In this document: positions 1 to 10,870 of the stretch, in pieces
Numbering within the stretch: the first letter of the stretch is position 1
Layout of the letters: each line of letters starts with the position of its first letter
Source: Acanthosepion esculentum
Taxonomy: Eukaryota; Mollusca; Cephalopoda; Sepiida; Sepiidae
Direction: 5' to 3'
Assembly: GCA_964036315.1 (NCBI GenBank)
Contig: OZ038509.1
Location: forward strand, 34,377,499-34,441,498
DNA length: 64,000 bases
Position numbers and translations under genes: made by a program
Notes under the pieces: generated by a model
What the model was told of the DNA's origin: nothing
Databases searched by the model: none
The model's input: only the letters and a program-made list of their open reading frames with translations

Positions 1-7
1 GCCATTC

Positions 8-175
8 ATTCTTAGGAAAAGTTCCCGTTACGTTTTCTTTGGGTTGGAATTCAAAGTTTTCCATTTTTTTAGATAGTCTAGAGAGTCCAGTCTATGCTGC
101 TATTTAGCACATAGCCGAAGGTGGAGAGATGGATTCATGCCTTTCCTTAGGATAATATGTGCAAACGTAAACGCT
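8..175 (+). mobile_element. SINE-like dispersed repeat, family A, copy 1
   Basis: This diverged copy belongs to a ~180-bp repeat found nine times in the window. Diagnostic blocks in order are a GGAAAG-like start, GAATTCAAAG, a region matching CTAGACTGGTTGCCAACC in other copies, CCAGTCTA, GCTATTTA and GGATTCATGCCTTTCC. It has no coding capacity. A SINE identity is inferred from length and copy number; I did not find a convincing tRNA head. Confidence 0.7.
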
Positions 176-194
176 ACAGTGTGGGTCAACATTT

Positions 195-540
195 AAGCCT
201 ATACTTAACGTATCTGTAACTATATGCTTTGCTCTTCGTGCAAGTAGATTAATCAACTTTGACGCCGATAACCGCTACATCTTCATATTAAAATGCCCAG
301 ATCTACCAGTGAATTGAAATAAACTGGTCTATGGCATATACAAGCCCATACTTAACTTATCTGTAATTATATGCTTTTCTCTTCGGACACAAGCAGGCTA
401 ATCAACTTCTGCGCCGATAACCGCTATATCTTCACATTAAAATGCCTAGATCTACCAGCGAATCGAAATAAACTGGTCTATGACATACGTATGACTATAC
501 TTAACGTATCTGTAATTATATGCTTTGCTCTTCGCTGTCG
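195..540. repeat. 147-bp tandem repeat, about 2.3 units
   Basis: The block beginning ATACTTAACGTATCTG at 201 recurs at 348 and again at 497. Units one and two match along their whole length, including GCCGATAACCGCTA and AATAAACTGGTCTATG. The third unit breaks off after about 40 bases. It is non-coding; short frames inside it are chance. Confidence 0.85.
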
Positions 541-1569
541 TGGTCGGCGGAACTTGTTGTCGAGTATTGTGGTACTGATCGACATTTCCTTCTGTGTGAA
601 ATAAGCTCTAAGTTGGAACTAAAGAGACCCCCGCAGCCAACGCATGGTAGGGTAAGACGGTTCAGGAGATAGTGAGATCTGGCTTTTCTTTGGGCTCTCT
701 AACGTCTCTTTCTATTTGCCTTTTGGCGTTTTCGAAGAATGTTGATATTTCGTGAACAGCTTTTCCCCAATAGGTTCTTTAAACGTAAGAAGAAAAGCCT
801 TTGAACGTGAAAGCCTTGGCTGTGAATTATGTGAGGTGGACCAAGGGTCGCCACTCCTGGCACACACACTTCAGTTGACACCATCGATTGCGGTAAACCA
901 GGGCTTGGTAGGTAGGTTCATGATGATAACTTGCATTGGGCTGCCGCCTTGTACTCGTACATAGAACGCTGTCCGGGCGTCGGATCGTACTAAGTCTAGT
1001 CCCTTCCCTAAATCCTTACCGCCATGGTGACCCTAGCAGGAGATGGAGCTCCCGACGACATTGCATTCAGTTTCCTCGTGACGCACAAGCCCATCCATCA
1101 TACACATTATATACGTATTTTAGAAGCTCAAATTAAAATAATTAACTGATTTTTAAGTATATAAAAGGTTAGGTAAACAAAACACTAGAAAGCAAGACAA
1201 ATTACAAAGTAGTTGGAATTCTAGAAAGAAAAGAAACAAAAATGGAAATATTTATATATCGGAATTTAAGCACAAAATATACTTAGAGAAGAAGTCATTA
1301 GTTAACATACAATAAAATCATTTATACTATGTTTTTGACAGTATTAACAACTCAACTATCAATTGAGAAAAATAAACGAGTGTAGAAATTGCAAAGTAGA
1401 TAAATATAAATTCAGGTAAGCAAAAACAGGAAGTAAAAATAAGGGAAAGGATCGTCATTAAAACAAATAAATACTAATACAAAAATTGCTGTGGTAAAAG
1501 TTAAAAGAAATTTATTTATTATTATTTAAACACTACATATATAACTTCAAATAAATATAATAATCTACT
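541..1569. other. No recognised feature
   Basis: The first half is of moderate GC and carries several short overlapping frames on both strands with no recognisable domain. The second half is strongly AT-rich. I see no gene, RNA or repeat relationship here. Confidence 0.5.
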
Positions 1570-1731
1570 AAAGTACTCAATATCAGAGATAGAGCCTGTG
1601 TAAATATAAAAGTGAACATAAAAGTCAACAATTAGAGGCGACAGTCTTTTTCGTGCTAGATGCAATCGTCAGGCCTGACGATTGCATCTAGCATGAAACA
1701 GACTTTTGACTTCTATGTTCACTTTTATATT

Positions 1732-1806
<75 letters not shown>

Positions 1807-1946
1807 GCGACAGTCTGTTTCATGCTAGTGCAATCGTCAGTCGGCTGACGATTGCACTAGCATGAAACAGACTGTCGCCTCTAAGTGCTGACTTCCATGT
1901 CCACTTTTATAATTACACACGCTCTATCTCTGATATTGAGCACTTT
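1570..1946. mobile_element. Fold-back element with nested hairpins around a (TA)n core
   Basis: The outer arms read AAAGTACTCAATATCAGAG on the left and its near-perfect reverse complement ending at 1946. Inside each arm lies a second hairpin: one centred near 1675 around GGCCTGACGATTGCAT, one at about 1805-1880 with arms GGCGACAGTCTGTTTC and GAAACAGACTGTCGCC. A (TA)n run at 1735-1802 sits between the hairpins. There is no open frame, so this is a non-autonomous fold-back or MITE-type element of unknown superfamily. Confidence 0.8.
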
Positions 1947-1970
1947 ATCCCATAAATATAGCACACTTTA

Positions 1971-1974
<4 letters not shown>

Positions 1975-2022
<48 letters not shown>
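1975..2022. repeat. (TA)n microsatellite
   Basis: Uninterrupted TA dinucleotides, just outside the fold-back element. Confidence 0.97.
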
Positions 2023-2028
<6 letters not shown>

Positions 2029-2499
2029 TATATAATACTTGCAAAGTATATTAAATTATTATATTGCGTTTAGCAATATTTACATTCTTCAGTTAAACTT
2101 GAAATCCGTAATTTTTTTTACCTTCATCCAAACGCATCATCTTTCCTTGACTTCAAAACCTACAAGCATACTAATCATGATTCTTGATACAACGACCTCC
2201 TTCTGTCGTCCGACTTGTTAACCGACTTGGAATTTCAAACCGAAACCATCATTCAATCCACTGGGATAGATTCTTTCATTGCGCTATTCATATTTAGAGT
2301 TATTTCATATGACAATGTAGAATGAATAAGTGCTAAACACTTCTAATACTTCGGTGTATGGATCAATTATGACCAATTCATTATAGGAGATGAGGAAATT
2401 GAGCATTGAATAGGCTAATCTGGATGCAGTTTTGTCCAACAATTCAAGACACTACAAAATCAGAACATTCACATCTTTGTTTTAAATGGTCAGATATAC
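2023..2499. other. No recognised feature
   Basis: AT-rich sequence with one short chance frame on the plus strand. No family or RNA signal is seen. Confidence 0.5.
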
Positions 2500-2875
2500 G
2501 GCCCGTCTGAAGTTATTATGCAAATCACATAAACCTCAATAACTCGAATTTGCTTTGAAAAACTTTTGTCAAATTTAAAACGAGTAATGAAGACGTCAAA
2601 ACAAAAGAAAGAGTTGATTCATTTTTAGGTACTTTCAACATGTTGTATTTAAGTTATTGGATTTATTATAAAAACTAACGTCTGAAGTCATGCAAAATGA
2701 GAAAATCACTTTTTGCAAGATAATGGAATCATCAACAACTGATCAACAGCTATAATGGACAAATAACAAGCATATATGATATGTCTTTGAAGAATTTACT
2801 TCTTAATATTGTTACCCATTTGTGTCAATAGCAGCCAGCAAACTAGCAATACTTTGCAATTGTAGTGAAGGTATT
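2500..2875 (-). mobile_element. Truncated Tc1-like element: one terminal repeat and transposase C-terminus
   Basis: This stretch is homologous to the left end of the fuller Tc1-like element at 46.9 kb. Shared blocks include GAAGTTATTATGCAAATC, ATTGGATTTATTATAAAA and ACAAGATAATRRAATC. Near 2820-2860, the minus strand reads residues like SIASLLAAIDTNG, the usual extreme C-terminus of a Tc1 transposase. The rest of the gene and the other end are missing, apparently replaced by the family C repeat at 2876. Confidence 0.65.
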
Positions 2876-2960
2876 AAGTTGAAGCCATAAAATTGTGTTC
2901 AAAATGTATAGATTTCAGCATTAATTTACCCATAGACGTTGGTATGTTGCTAAAGCAAAT
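2876..2960 (+). repeat. Dispersed repeat family C, copy 1
   Basis: Contains GCCATAAAATTGTGTTCAAA, then TAGATTTC and GTTGGTATGTTGCTAAA. The same order occurs at 19.4 kb and 56.5 kb. Its class is unknown; it could be the 3' tail of a retroelement. Confidence 0.65.
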
Positions 2961-4639
2961 CATTTATCAAAACTCAAAGATAAGCTTCTACGAGTGGGTC
3001 CACATTAAAGATGAGTGATTTTTTTTCTACCATGTAAATGAAAGGTCTCACAGCAACTCGGAAACTAGATAAGCAGCCACAGCGAATGGATGAACAACTT
3101 TGTCTTATCCACCTTATAGTCGTGAATTGGACCCCTCTTGGCCTCGTGGAGGAGGCAGTCAAAATGCAATTGTTCTCTCATGATGATGAGGAGAAATCCG
3201 TAGTTAAAAATATAGCAAATTCGTATTCAACTGCAGAATTCTACGATTGAGAAGGAACAATATAATGTTGAAACTTTTTTCCTCATTTTGTACGTTTCTA
3301 TTTTTAAATCCTTTTTAATTACAGAAGAAGAGTCGTTCATTTTTGTGTGACACTCGACTATATTCATCGGTTTGCCTCGATAAATTTAATCATGATTCAA
3401 ATATATAATTTATATTTCGTAAGAAGTAGAACCACGCAATATATCTCCTTATTACTGATGAACATTGGAAACAGTAGAACTCTGATACGGATCTATAATT
3501 CTATTTTCTGCGCAAGGTTATAACTGTTGATAAATTTGATTACACATAGGAACTATACATTGATTACAGGAAATACTTCATCAGTCACCAGAAGGGGTTG
3601 GCAAAATCCACTTAAGAAAATTAAGTTCTACAAAGAATATTTATCACGTATCGAAAAACGGAAAATCAATAAATACAGACAAATGAAATATAGACAAAAC
3701 GAAAAGTCAATACAGACAAATGAAAACCTGACAGTGTTGGAGTATTGCCCCATAACGATAACACTGGTTTACAAAGAAATGTAGGCAAGCATAAATTAAG
3801 TGCTCCAGCCTAAATTTGGGTACTGATTTCATATATGAAATCTGTTTTCACTCATCACATATAGTTTTTTTTAGTTATACATATATACATATGTGTAAAT
3901 GTTCTCAGGTAGAGTGAATCTGTATAGGAGACAAATGAATAAAAAGAGACAAGAAGAAAAACTGTTAAAATTTTCAACAACCACAAATATGTCGAACAAT
4001 TAAAAGAAAACGGCTAAATCCATCAACTCATGTTTTTGAAGATGTACACTACATACATCCATCACATTCCATAAGAATCTAATCACAATAATCTAAACAA
4101 TATTCTTTTATAAAAAAAGTCTTGAATATTAGTCGCTCACTTGACTTTTTGCCAGACTTAGAATTATGACATTTTGTATCCTGCACATGCTTTGGCAAAA
4201 CCTTTCAACCGCATGATGAACATTCATGAACGTTCTCACATTTTAAAGCCTTGATAAACCAATGGAATCCTCGCCTTTGTATACAAACACGTGCAACAAA
4301 ATAAATCCTACATTGCCTTGATAAAGTACATCATGTTACAATTTTTGTGTACCACTGTATACTAGTGAGCAAACCCAAATGACTTGACTCACTTTATAGT
4401 TCCCCAAAAGAAGGTTAACCAATCAGGAGACGTGAAATATTCAATCCGTCGTGTATAAAGGCGACCATTTTGGTTTCTCTCTCCGAATAACCAGTTCCAA
4501 CCTGTCAGATGATCAGAGGTCCGTAGATCGGAACTACACTCTGCTACTTTATCGGGCTATCCACTGCTAGCCTGAACTACGCTTCCCTACTGTCTTCGAA
4601 ATATTCACTGCCAACCTCTGGATTCTATACTCAAAGACT
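2961..4639. other. No recognised feature
   Basis: AT-rich, with short frames on both strands (for example 3038-3250 and 3527-3784 plus) that show no recognisable domain. The region holds no repeat I could pair within the window. Confidence 0.45.
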
Positions 4640-4725
4640 ACTGTCATCATGAACAACACCTCAGAGGACGAATTACGTCGGCTAAGAAAAGTTTTCCTCT
4701 TGTCTCTTTTATTCATATATACATA
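4640..4725 (-). repeat. Dispersed repeat family D, single arm
   Basis: Read on the minus strand, this matches the segment near 62.9 kb: AAGACAAAAGGAAAAG-like sequence, TTTTCTTAGCCG, then TTCGTCCTCTGA. The 62.8 kb copy is part of a fold-back structure; here only one arm is evident. Confidence 0.6.
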
Positions 4726-5445
4726 TATATATAAAGTGTATACATGTACATGCATTTAACATTTTGGACATTGTGTTGTTTTCTAATTTTAGGAATTGTA
4801 TTCTTTTTTAAAGAAAAATGACATCATGGCCACTTTTGGCGGAATAGATTTCATTCTGGCTAAATTAAATCCTCTTTAAATTCAAATGACGGGTACGCAT
4901 GGGCGTAAGTATATATACATGATCAATGTTTATGATGTTTTTCATATTTTTTGTGAATGGCTATAGCTTCAATCACTTAAAAAGCCGAGGATGCATCAAC
5001 AAGGAAAATTCCTCTTGTTACGTGCGTGAGGAATTCCCGACAGTTGCATAGCTGTGAACAATTACTCCTCTCCTAAAAACTGCTTACTTTCATTATTTTG
5101 ATTCTAAAATTGTAGAACAGCATAAATCCTGAGTTCCACACATCTGTGGTAAAACCTGTTACAATGGACTAGCGTAGTTTCATGACAAGAAAGCAGCCTT
5201 AACGTTGCTGGTCCGAATGTCTAGAGAGAGTAATGAAGCCGTGCAGCTGATTGTTATTTTTTCCTAAGAAATACAACTAGTTTCAATGCTTAAAAAAAAA
5301 TCAAATATTCCAAGCTTCCTTCAGCTATGAGACCTGTTCCACTGTAGCCGGTCTTTTCTGAATACAATGTCCCTTTTTATTCAGTAGAAGGAAGACCTGA
5401 ATGACCTTGTCTATGATTTGTATCTATCTAGTAATTTTTCAAGTG
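4726..5445. other. No recognised feature
   Basis: AT-rich non-coding sequence. The stretch 5310-5445 may be flank or head of the SINE-like copy that follows, but I cannot pair it with another copy. Confidence 0.4.
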
Positions 5446-5640
5446 TGGCTTAGATGTAGCACAAGGCCGAAAGTATGGGGTAACCAGTGAGTATCTAACT
5501 CATTATTCAGTCGTAAATGTTCTAGCAGGACAAGCTTGCTAATCATTACACCGCCTCGATGTGCCCTAGATTTGTACCTATCTAGGCAGCACTCAGAGCT
5601 CCTGGCATCACGGCTTAAGCAGTGAAATCTGATCATGGCA
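5446..5640 (-). mobile_element. tRNA-derived SINE-like repeat, family B, copy 1
   Basis: On the minus strand it has a tRNA-like A-box region, GGTGTAATGATTAGCAAG, followed downstream by CATACTTTCGGCCTTGTG. The second copy at 53.9 kb has GGTTCAATGGTTGGCAAG and CATACTTTCAGCCTTGTG in the same order. A tRNA origin is inferred from the A-box-like block and general SINE architecture; no clear B box was identified. Confidence 0.55.
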
Positions 5641-5719
5641 GATGTAAGGATAGCCAGTTACAGGGCACAAAACAAGAACTTCACCTCATTCTTCGGCATG
5701 GAAAACAGGTTGTGGTGCT

Positions 5720-6050
5720 TCAGAGATTATCTTAAATGGACTGAGAGTATGGAAAGCATTTAAGTCAGTCTGCCATGGCTTCCTTGGTAATACACAGATC
5801 TCAGATTACCAAGAAGTGAGTATATGGTATGACGAATGTTACTCAAAATTCACTTTCTTTATTCCCACATTTAAATTCTTCCCTGTGAACATCAGAGCAG
5901 TAAGTGAGAAAGGTTCCACCAAAATGGAAGGAAACTACCAAGGCCAGTGGCACTCCAGCATGACGGGGTACTTCTACTGGATGCTCCTACGCGACATACC
6001 GAATGCAAAGTATATGAAAAATAAACTCAATTCTGACTGTTCTGACTTAG
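5720..6050 (+). pseudogene. Relic of a conserved invertebrate repeat-associated protein
   Basis: The plus strand reads a degraded protein with an N-terminal piece like KAFKSVCHGFLGNTQISDYQE, then FFPVNIRAVSEK, then MEGNYQGQWHSSM and LLRDIP. Order and spacing match a protein I recall as widespread and multi-copy in invertebrate genomes, where the corresponding blocks are FLGN, FPENLG.VSDE.GERFHQ and ERYQG.W...MM.DY.W.L.RD. The central GERFHQ block is mostly lost here. The function of that protein is unknown to me, and a mobile-element association is inference. It runs toward the minus-strand reverse transcriptase relic next to it. Confidence 0.5.
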
Positions 6051-6720
6051 CATGGTGCATGCAATATCAAGTGAGAAGCTTTCTCGTTTTGACGTCGATT
6101 TGTTTAATGTCAGCTATAGTCTAGTTAATGATGTTGAACATGTATTGCACCACGGAGATAGCCAAGTGTTTATGGTTGATATTCTGTATTGTGAATTCAA
6201 CTCGCTATTCAACACCAGACGCATACGACAGCAGCATTCTTTTCTTAATTTTTCTTTCATTTGGGTATGCTTTATTCCATCCCCTTCACTGATTCTTAGA
6301 TATTTATAGGTTTCTTCTTGTTCCAGTTCCCTAATCTTTGTGATAAAATCTAGATCTATTGAGTGTGTTACTGAAATTCTCTGTTTCTTGAATGTTACTT
6401 TTACACATTTATCTAATCCGAAACTCATACATATATCATCACTGAAACATTTTACAGTATTGAGGATAGCCTTCAGATCATTGTCGTCTTTGGAAAAGAG
6501 TTTGAGATCATCCCTGTGGAGTAGGTGATTAAATACGTTCTTGTTTAGCTACTATTGTTTAGTTCATGAGAAATGGGGATTAAGGACAGATAAAACAGAA
6601 GGGGTGGCACAGTCTCCTTGAAAGATTCCTCGTCGGATATTCAGGCGCCTGGAGTTGGCAGCGCATTTGGTATTTTTGGGTATTAATGTTGTTTTCCACA
6701 ATCTCATTTAAGAAAATTTA
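6050..6720 (-). pseudogene. Non-LTR retrotransposon reverse transcriptase relic
   Basis: On the minus strand, order and motifs are those of the palm and thumb of a LINE reverse transcriptase. Residues IRRGIFQGDCATPSV occur near 6635, matching the usual RGIFQGDxLSP block. Then HLLHRDDLKLFSKDDNDL lies where the catalytic Y-M-D-D is expected; the tyrosine and methionine are replaced. This continues into FSDDI, GLDKC and TYKYL in a clean frame at 6114-6428. Stop codons interrupt the stretch between QGD and RDD, and a frame change follows the clean block. The N-terminal part and endonuclease are absent. The clade is not determined. Confidence 0.75.
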
Positions 6721-6877
6721 CTATCACTGAGGAGAATTTGTACATTTCCAAAGCCTGAATTGATGACCAATGGTAAAACCAAAAATTGGGTATCGTGTCA
6801 CATCCTGGGGCTTTCAATTTTTGGGATTTCATTAGAGCTTACCTAACATTATTCTTGGTTATATTTTTCCATACTTT

Positions 6878-6912
<35 letters not shown>

Positions 6913-6930
6913 CTTCTTCTTCTTCTTCTT

Positions 6931-6996
<66 letters not shown>
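6878..6996. repeat. Compound triplet microsatellite (TTG)n(TTC)n(TTA)n
   Basis: Three triplet tracts abut and differ from each other by one base: TTG to about 6911, TTC to about 6959, then TTA. The poly-Leu, poly-Phe and poly-Ser frames across it are artefacts. Confidence 0.97.
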
Positions 6997-7107
6997 TACA
7001 ATCTATTTGATCGGTAGTCTGATACAATCCTTTACCATTTGCGTGTGGTGTAATGTACACTTGCACGGAATGGAAAATCAAAACCGAACTTGTTGCATTA
7101 TCTTACG

Positions 7108-7235
7108 CGCAAATACTCATGGGAAATGTATGAATCCTCTTTTTCTCCTCAATCTATGCGTGAAATAGCAGTGTAGACTGGGCCCTCTTGATATGATTGG
7201 TAACCAGTCTAGGAAAAGATAACTCTGAATTCCAA
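7108..7235 (-). mobile_element. SINE-like dispersed repeat, family A, copy 2
   Basis: The minus strand reads GGAATTCAGAGTTATC, CCTAGACTGGTTACCAA, GCCCAGTCTACACTGC and GGATTCATACATTTCCC. These are the family A blocks in the family order. The 5' end on the minus strand is missing. Confidence 0.8.
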
Positions 7236-7649
7236 AGAGTAAATGGCGCTGACGCTGCGATAAATAAAAATAACTTAAATAAGATCTCTATTATATTTTA
7301 TCCAAAGTGCTTCATCAAAAAAAAAAAAAAGAAAAAAAAAGCAACCCATTGAACAACAGTTGTGTAAAGAGCCATGTAGTGGTTTATGCGTTCATTCAAT
7401 TGTTTTTGTTAAAATCCTTTAACAAGTTTTTTACCTGAGACCTGAGATAAAGGAAGGGTTTTCTTAGGAACCAGGTTAAAAAAAAAAACAGTCACAGGTA
7501 AAAAAGAAACAAGACATGGTTAGTGGACAAAATCTAAGCGGACAAAGTCCTAGCCAATTATTCCAAAAGTAGGCAAAAACCCAGTCTCATAAATAAATTG
7601 AAAAGTTAAGGAACATTTCATTCGAATTGTAATGTCAAATTTACGTTCT

Positions 7650-7890
7650 TCACGTAAAGTTGGATCTTATGGGACTTTAGGTTTCCTTAATTATGAAATA
7701 TATCGAATATGTATCCGTACAATTGTTAGAAAACGTTTTGTACGGTTTAATTTATCTTCGTATAATATCATCGTGGTTTGTTTGGCGCAAACATTCTTCT
7801 TAAGGCTTTCTTCACATAAATGGGATATCAGGATTCCTCAACTATAAAATATATCGAATATGCGATATTGGCAATATTAGAAAACGTTTT
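7650..7890 (+). repeat. Diverged tandem duplication, ~155-bp spacing
   Basis: A segment with TTCTTCACGTAAA, TATCGAATATG and ATTAGAAAACGTTTT (from 7650) recurs, slightly shortened, from about 7805 with TTCTTCACATAAA, TATCGAATATG and ATTAGAAAACGTTTT. No class is assigned. Confidence 0.65.
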
Positions 7891-8083
7891 TTTAGAGGTT
7901 GGATTGATTTACTATGAATTTTTGTTTCAAACAGAGCGGACCCATAAACTCGTTAAGTACCCGATAGAAATATTACCGGCCACTACAAATTAATTGTGAC
8001 TTTTTTCTAGCCAGAGTTGTGACTTTTTCCTGTGACTTTATTACCGGCCACGACAGTTTCACACAGTAATATTTTTTTAATCG

Positions 8084-8269
8084 TTAATAAACTGAACGAC
8101 CGTGGATCTTGTTAATATTTTTATCTGTTTCATTTTTGATCATTCTCACGGCGCCAATTCTTCTCGGTCGTATAACAGTAGTTTTAAGGTGACACATTTT
8201 TTCGGTTCCAATTTCAAGATATTTTTTGCCATATTCTTTAACATATATTTCTTCTGAAGGCGCTGCCAT
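8084..8269 (-). CDS. Small unrecognised ORF, 61 aa
   Basis: The frame begins MAAPSEEIYVKEYGKKYLEI and is hydrophilic and lysine-rich, with a composition less skewed than the neighbouring chance frames. It could be a first exon or an N-terminal piece of a mobile-element protein. I recognise no domain, and there is no matching downstream exon that I can see. It may equally be chance. Confidence 0.12.
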   Translation of the reverse strand: MAAPSEEIYVKEYGKKYLEIGTEKMCHLKTTVIRPRRIGAVRMIKNETDKNINKIHGRSVY

Positions 8270-9918
8270 AACACTGAGAAGGAATTTTTTCTTTGTAGCA
8301 TTTATTAATCACAATGACACGTCTATTATTTTTGTTTATATGTCTGTCAGTACGAAGACCCAATAAAATGACTATTTCAAGCTGATATTCATAATTCACA
8401 GTTATTATATATTAATACGCTTGTCACGTTTGTTGCAGTGGCAAAGCGAAAGAGAGGAGCACATAGAGAGTTCAACAGAAAGAGCGAGAAAGACGTAGAA
8501 AAACAAAAAAGAGAGTGTGACCCAGAGAGATTGGAAGGGGGTCATCAAAGATAAAGGCATTTGTTTGTAATGTGGTGTTGAATCATATTACGTAACCGAA
8601 CGATTGACAACAAATGTTGTCGCTTAAATGCAAATGACCTTTCGAAATTAAAATCTTCCTTTTATTTGCTTATTCTTATCTTCGTAAATACTCTTTTCAT
8701 TTCATACATGTATATTTCATTGTAGCATAATTTGTCCGTTCCATAAAATTCAGCTTTCATCGGACGGTTGTGATCGACTTTAATTCACCGTGTGTTTTTG
8801 TTTTTATTATTTTAAATAAACTAATGCTTTCTCCATCATAGCGGCTGGCAGAGGATAGAAAAAAAAATTGTTTATAGTTACGTTGTTCTGGAATTGTCAT
8901 CATTGGCCGACTGAACTTGCTTTGTTTCAATTATTGTTTCCCTTAGATTGAACTTACCATTTCTTTTTATACTATAATGTATTTCAGTGTTATCCAATAA
9001 ATCTTTCGTTAAATCTAAAACTTTCAACACTGTTTTCCTTATCGCTGATTTAAAAAAAAATCATTTTACTGTATGACATAAAAAAGCAATCAAGTGTGTG
9101 ATTTTTATGTAGTAAGAGTTGAAATTAATAGCAGCCGTTATTCACGTTTAACTGTTGTTTGAATTAGTTAAGACTTTAAGGAAGATATTTTATTATCTGG
9201 GCTCACAGAAGTTTGTGTTGCTTGTAGTTGATGATTTAAGAGATGTTCAATGTTCGTACTTACGTATGTGTGTGCGTGTGTGTGTATGTGTCATAGCGTC
9301 TTTATAGCGTTTCCCCTTAAAGGGACAAACGCGACCTTTCCACAGAACTACCTTGCTGTGCGTCTGAGAAGACAGGAAAGATAAAAAAATTGAAGATGTT
9401 GCTTGGTATTTATAATGTTGAATGTCACGTGATAGGCTCGAAACACATAGACAGATTTTTGGCTGAATTGTATTTTCGTTCAGGTCAGAATCTAGGACAA
9501 ATATAATTCGGACGTAGTTGAAAACATGATGTTAGTATTAATTGACCAATCAGGTATCAGAGAAATATCAAGGCTCTGCAATCCACTCTTTGCACAAAAG
9601 TTATTTTCAGCTATTTGAAATGATGTAGAATTAGAATTATACAACATCATCGACTTTAATATAGCGTGTTTTTTTTTAATAATTCTTAAAATATATTCTA
9701 AATAAAATTTAGATTATCTTAAAAAATAAAACGCAAATAGTACGTATATATCCGTAAACCACAACTGAACTTAATTTTCTGGGTCACATGTCCATAAGAT
9801 ATGAGTAATCAATCCAAAATTAGGACACTTACGTGTGGATGTGTTAAACATCTAAACTACAATATTTGTACGAAAATGAAATATAACTGAAATTGAATAG
9901 AGTATTTAAAAGTATTCA

Positions 9919-9980
9919 TGGGCAAAATAAAAATAAAAATAAAAATCTGTATATTACTTCGATTTTTACGCTTGGTCGAG

Positions 9981-10014
<34 letters not shown>
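9919..10014. repeat. AAAAT short array and (GA)n tract
   Basis: A few AAAAT units at about 9921-9944 and an uninterrupted GA tract at about 9987-10014. The frame running across them is not a gene. Confidence 0.9.
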
Positions 10015-10015
<1 letters not shown>

Positions 10016-10375
10016 CCTAGAGAGTAAAACAGAAAGAGTGCTGCACAGAGACGGATTAGATCAGGTCATCTTAGATAATGTCGTGAGGAGTTTAATCCTG
10101 TTTCGTGACCTAACAATGTGTTCAGTATTTCTGAAAGGGATTTTTAAATGAATGTCACTTTTCTATAACTATATCTGGGAATGGACATGGGTTGAGGCGT
10201 AAAGAGGTCAGCATTAAAAAAATGATTCGTAAATATTTGTGATTTACACGAGTCCTGTTACTGATTATTATTATAAATGTTCGTGATTATTTTTAGCTGT
10301 TTATTCCTTTAATTCAATCAGTCAGTCAAGTGCCATATGTGATACCACGCTTGAGCAATCAGATTTCTTTCCATT

Positions 10376-10485
10376 CATGACTGACTAGGCAGATTTTCCC
10401 GCAGGAGGTTCCTATTTATTTCTGTGGTAGACTGGTTACCAACCAAGGCTACAGTATCCAGTCCCTCCTGCTATTCAACCCAAAT
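10376..10485 (+). mobile_element. SINE-like dispersed repeat, family A, copy 3
   Basis: Reads TAGACTGGTTACCAACC, AAGGCTACAGTATCCAGTCC and CTGCTATTCAACCCA. This is the central part of family A; both ends are diverged or lost. Confidence 0.75.
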
Positions 10486-10566
10486 TTAGGAAATTTCGGT
10501 AATTTTGACAAGGTAGGAAAATTCAGAAACTATGAAATAAAAGTCGACTGAAAATTTATTTTAGGG

Positions 10567-10870
10567 CTGTTCTGGAGTGAGGATTTGGGTGCTAGGACCC
10601 CTCTCCAACTTTTTAAATAAGTGACAATCGTGGGGTCCAGATAAAACCTCACTACAACAATACCTGTGCCTTTCTTTCCGGAGTGGTGGTGGTGGGGGCT
10701 ACCCTCTATAAGTTTAAATAAGTATTAACTAAAAAATGAATGGGTCCAGTCCAGAGAAAACTTCATTGCAACAATACCATGGCCGTACTTTCTGGATTGG
10801 GGGATGGGGGTTAGGGGGCTAAGCCCCCTCCCCGCCAATATTTTAAAATAATTTTTTTAATAAGTATTTA
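10567..10870. repeat. ~110-bp tandem repeat, three diverged units, G-rich
   Basis: The sequence GGGTCCAG followed by CTTCATTGCAACAATACC-type sequence occurs at 10633 and 10742. A third partial unit precedes the first, with TTCTGGAGTG and AAATAAGT. The last unit carries three G5 runs close together (about 10796-10819) and a short palindrome, AGGGGGCTAAGCCCCCT. The G runs could support quadruplex formation; this is inference. Confidence 0.7.

Larger units (their letters stand above)
7236..9915. other. Mostly featureless AT-rich stretch
   Basis: Contains A-rich runs near 7320 and 7480, an internal duplication at 7650-7890, a small minus-strand frame at 8084-8269, and a short TG tract near 9266. 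The block TATTACCGGCCAC appears twice, near 7971 and 8039. I recognise no gene. Confidence 0.45.
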
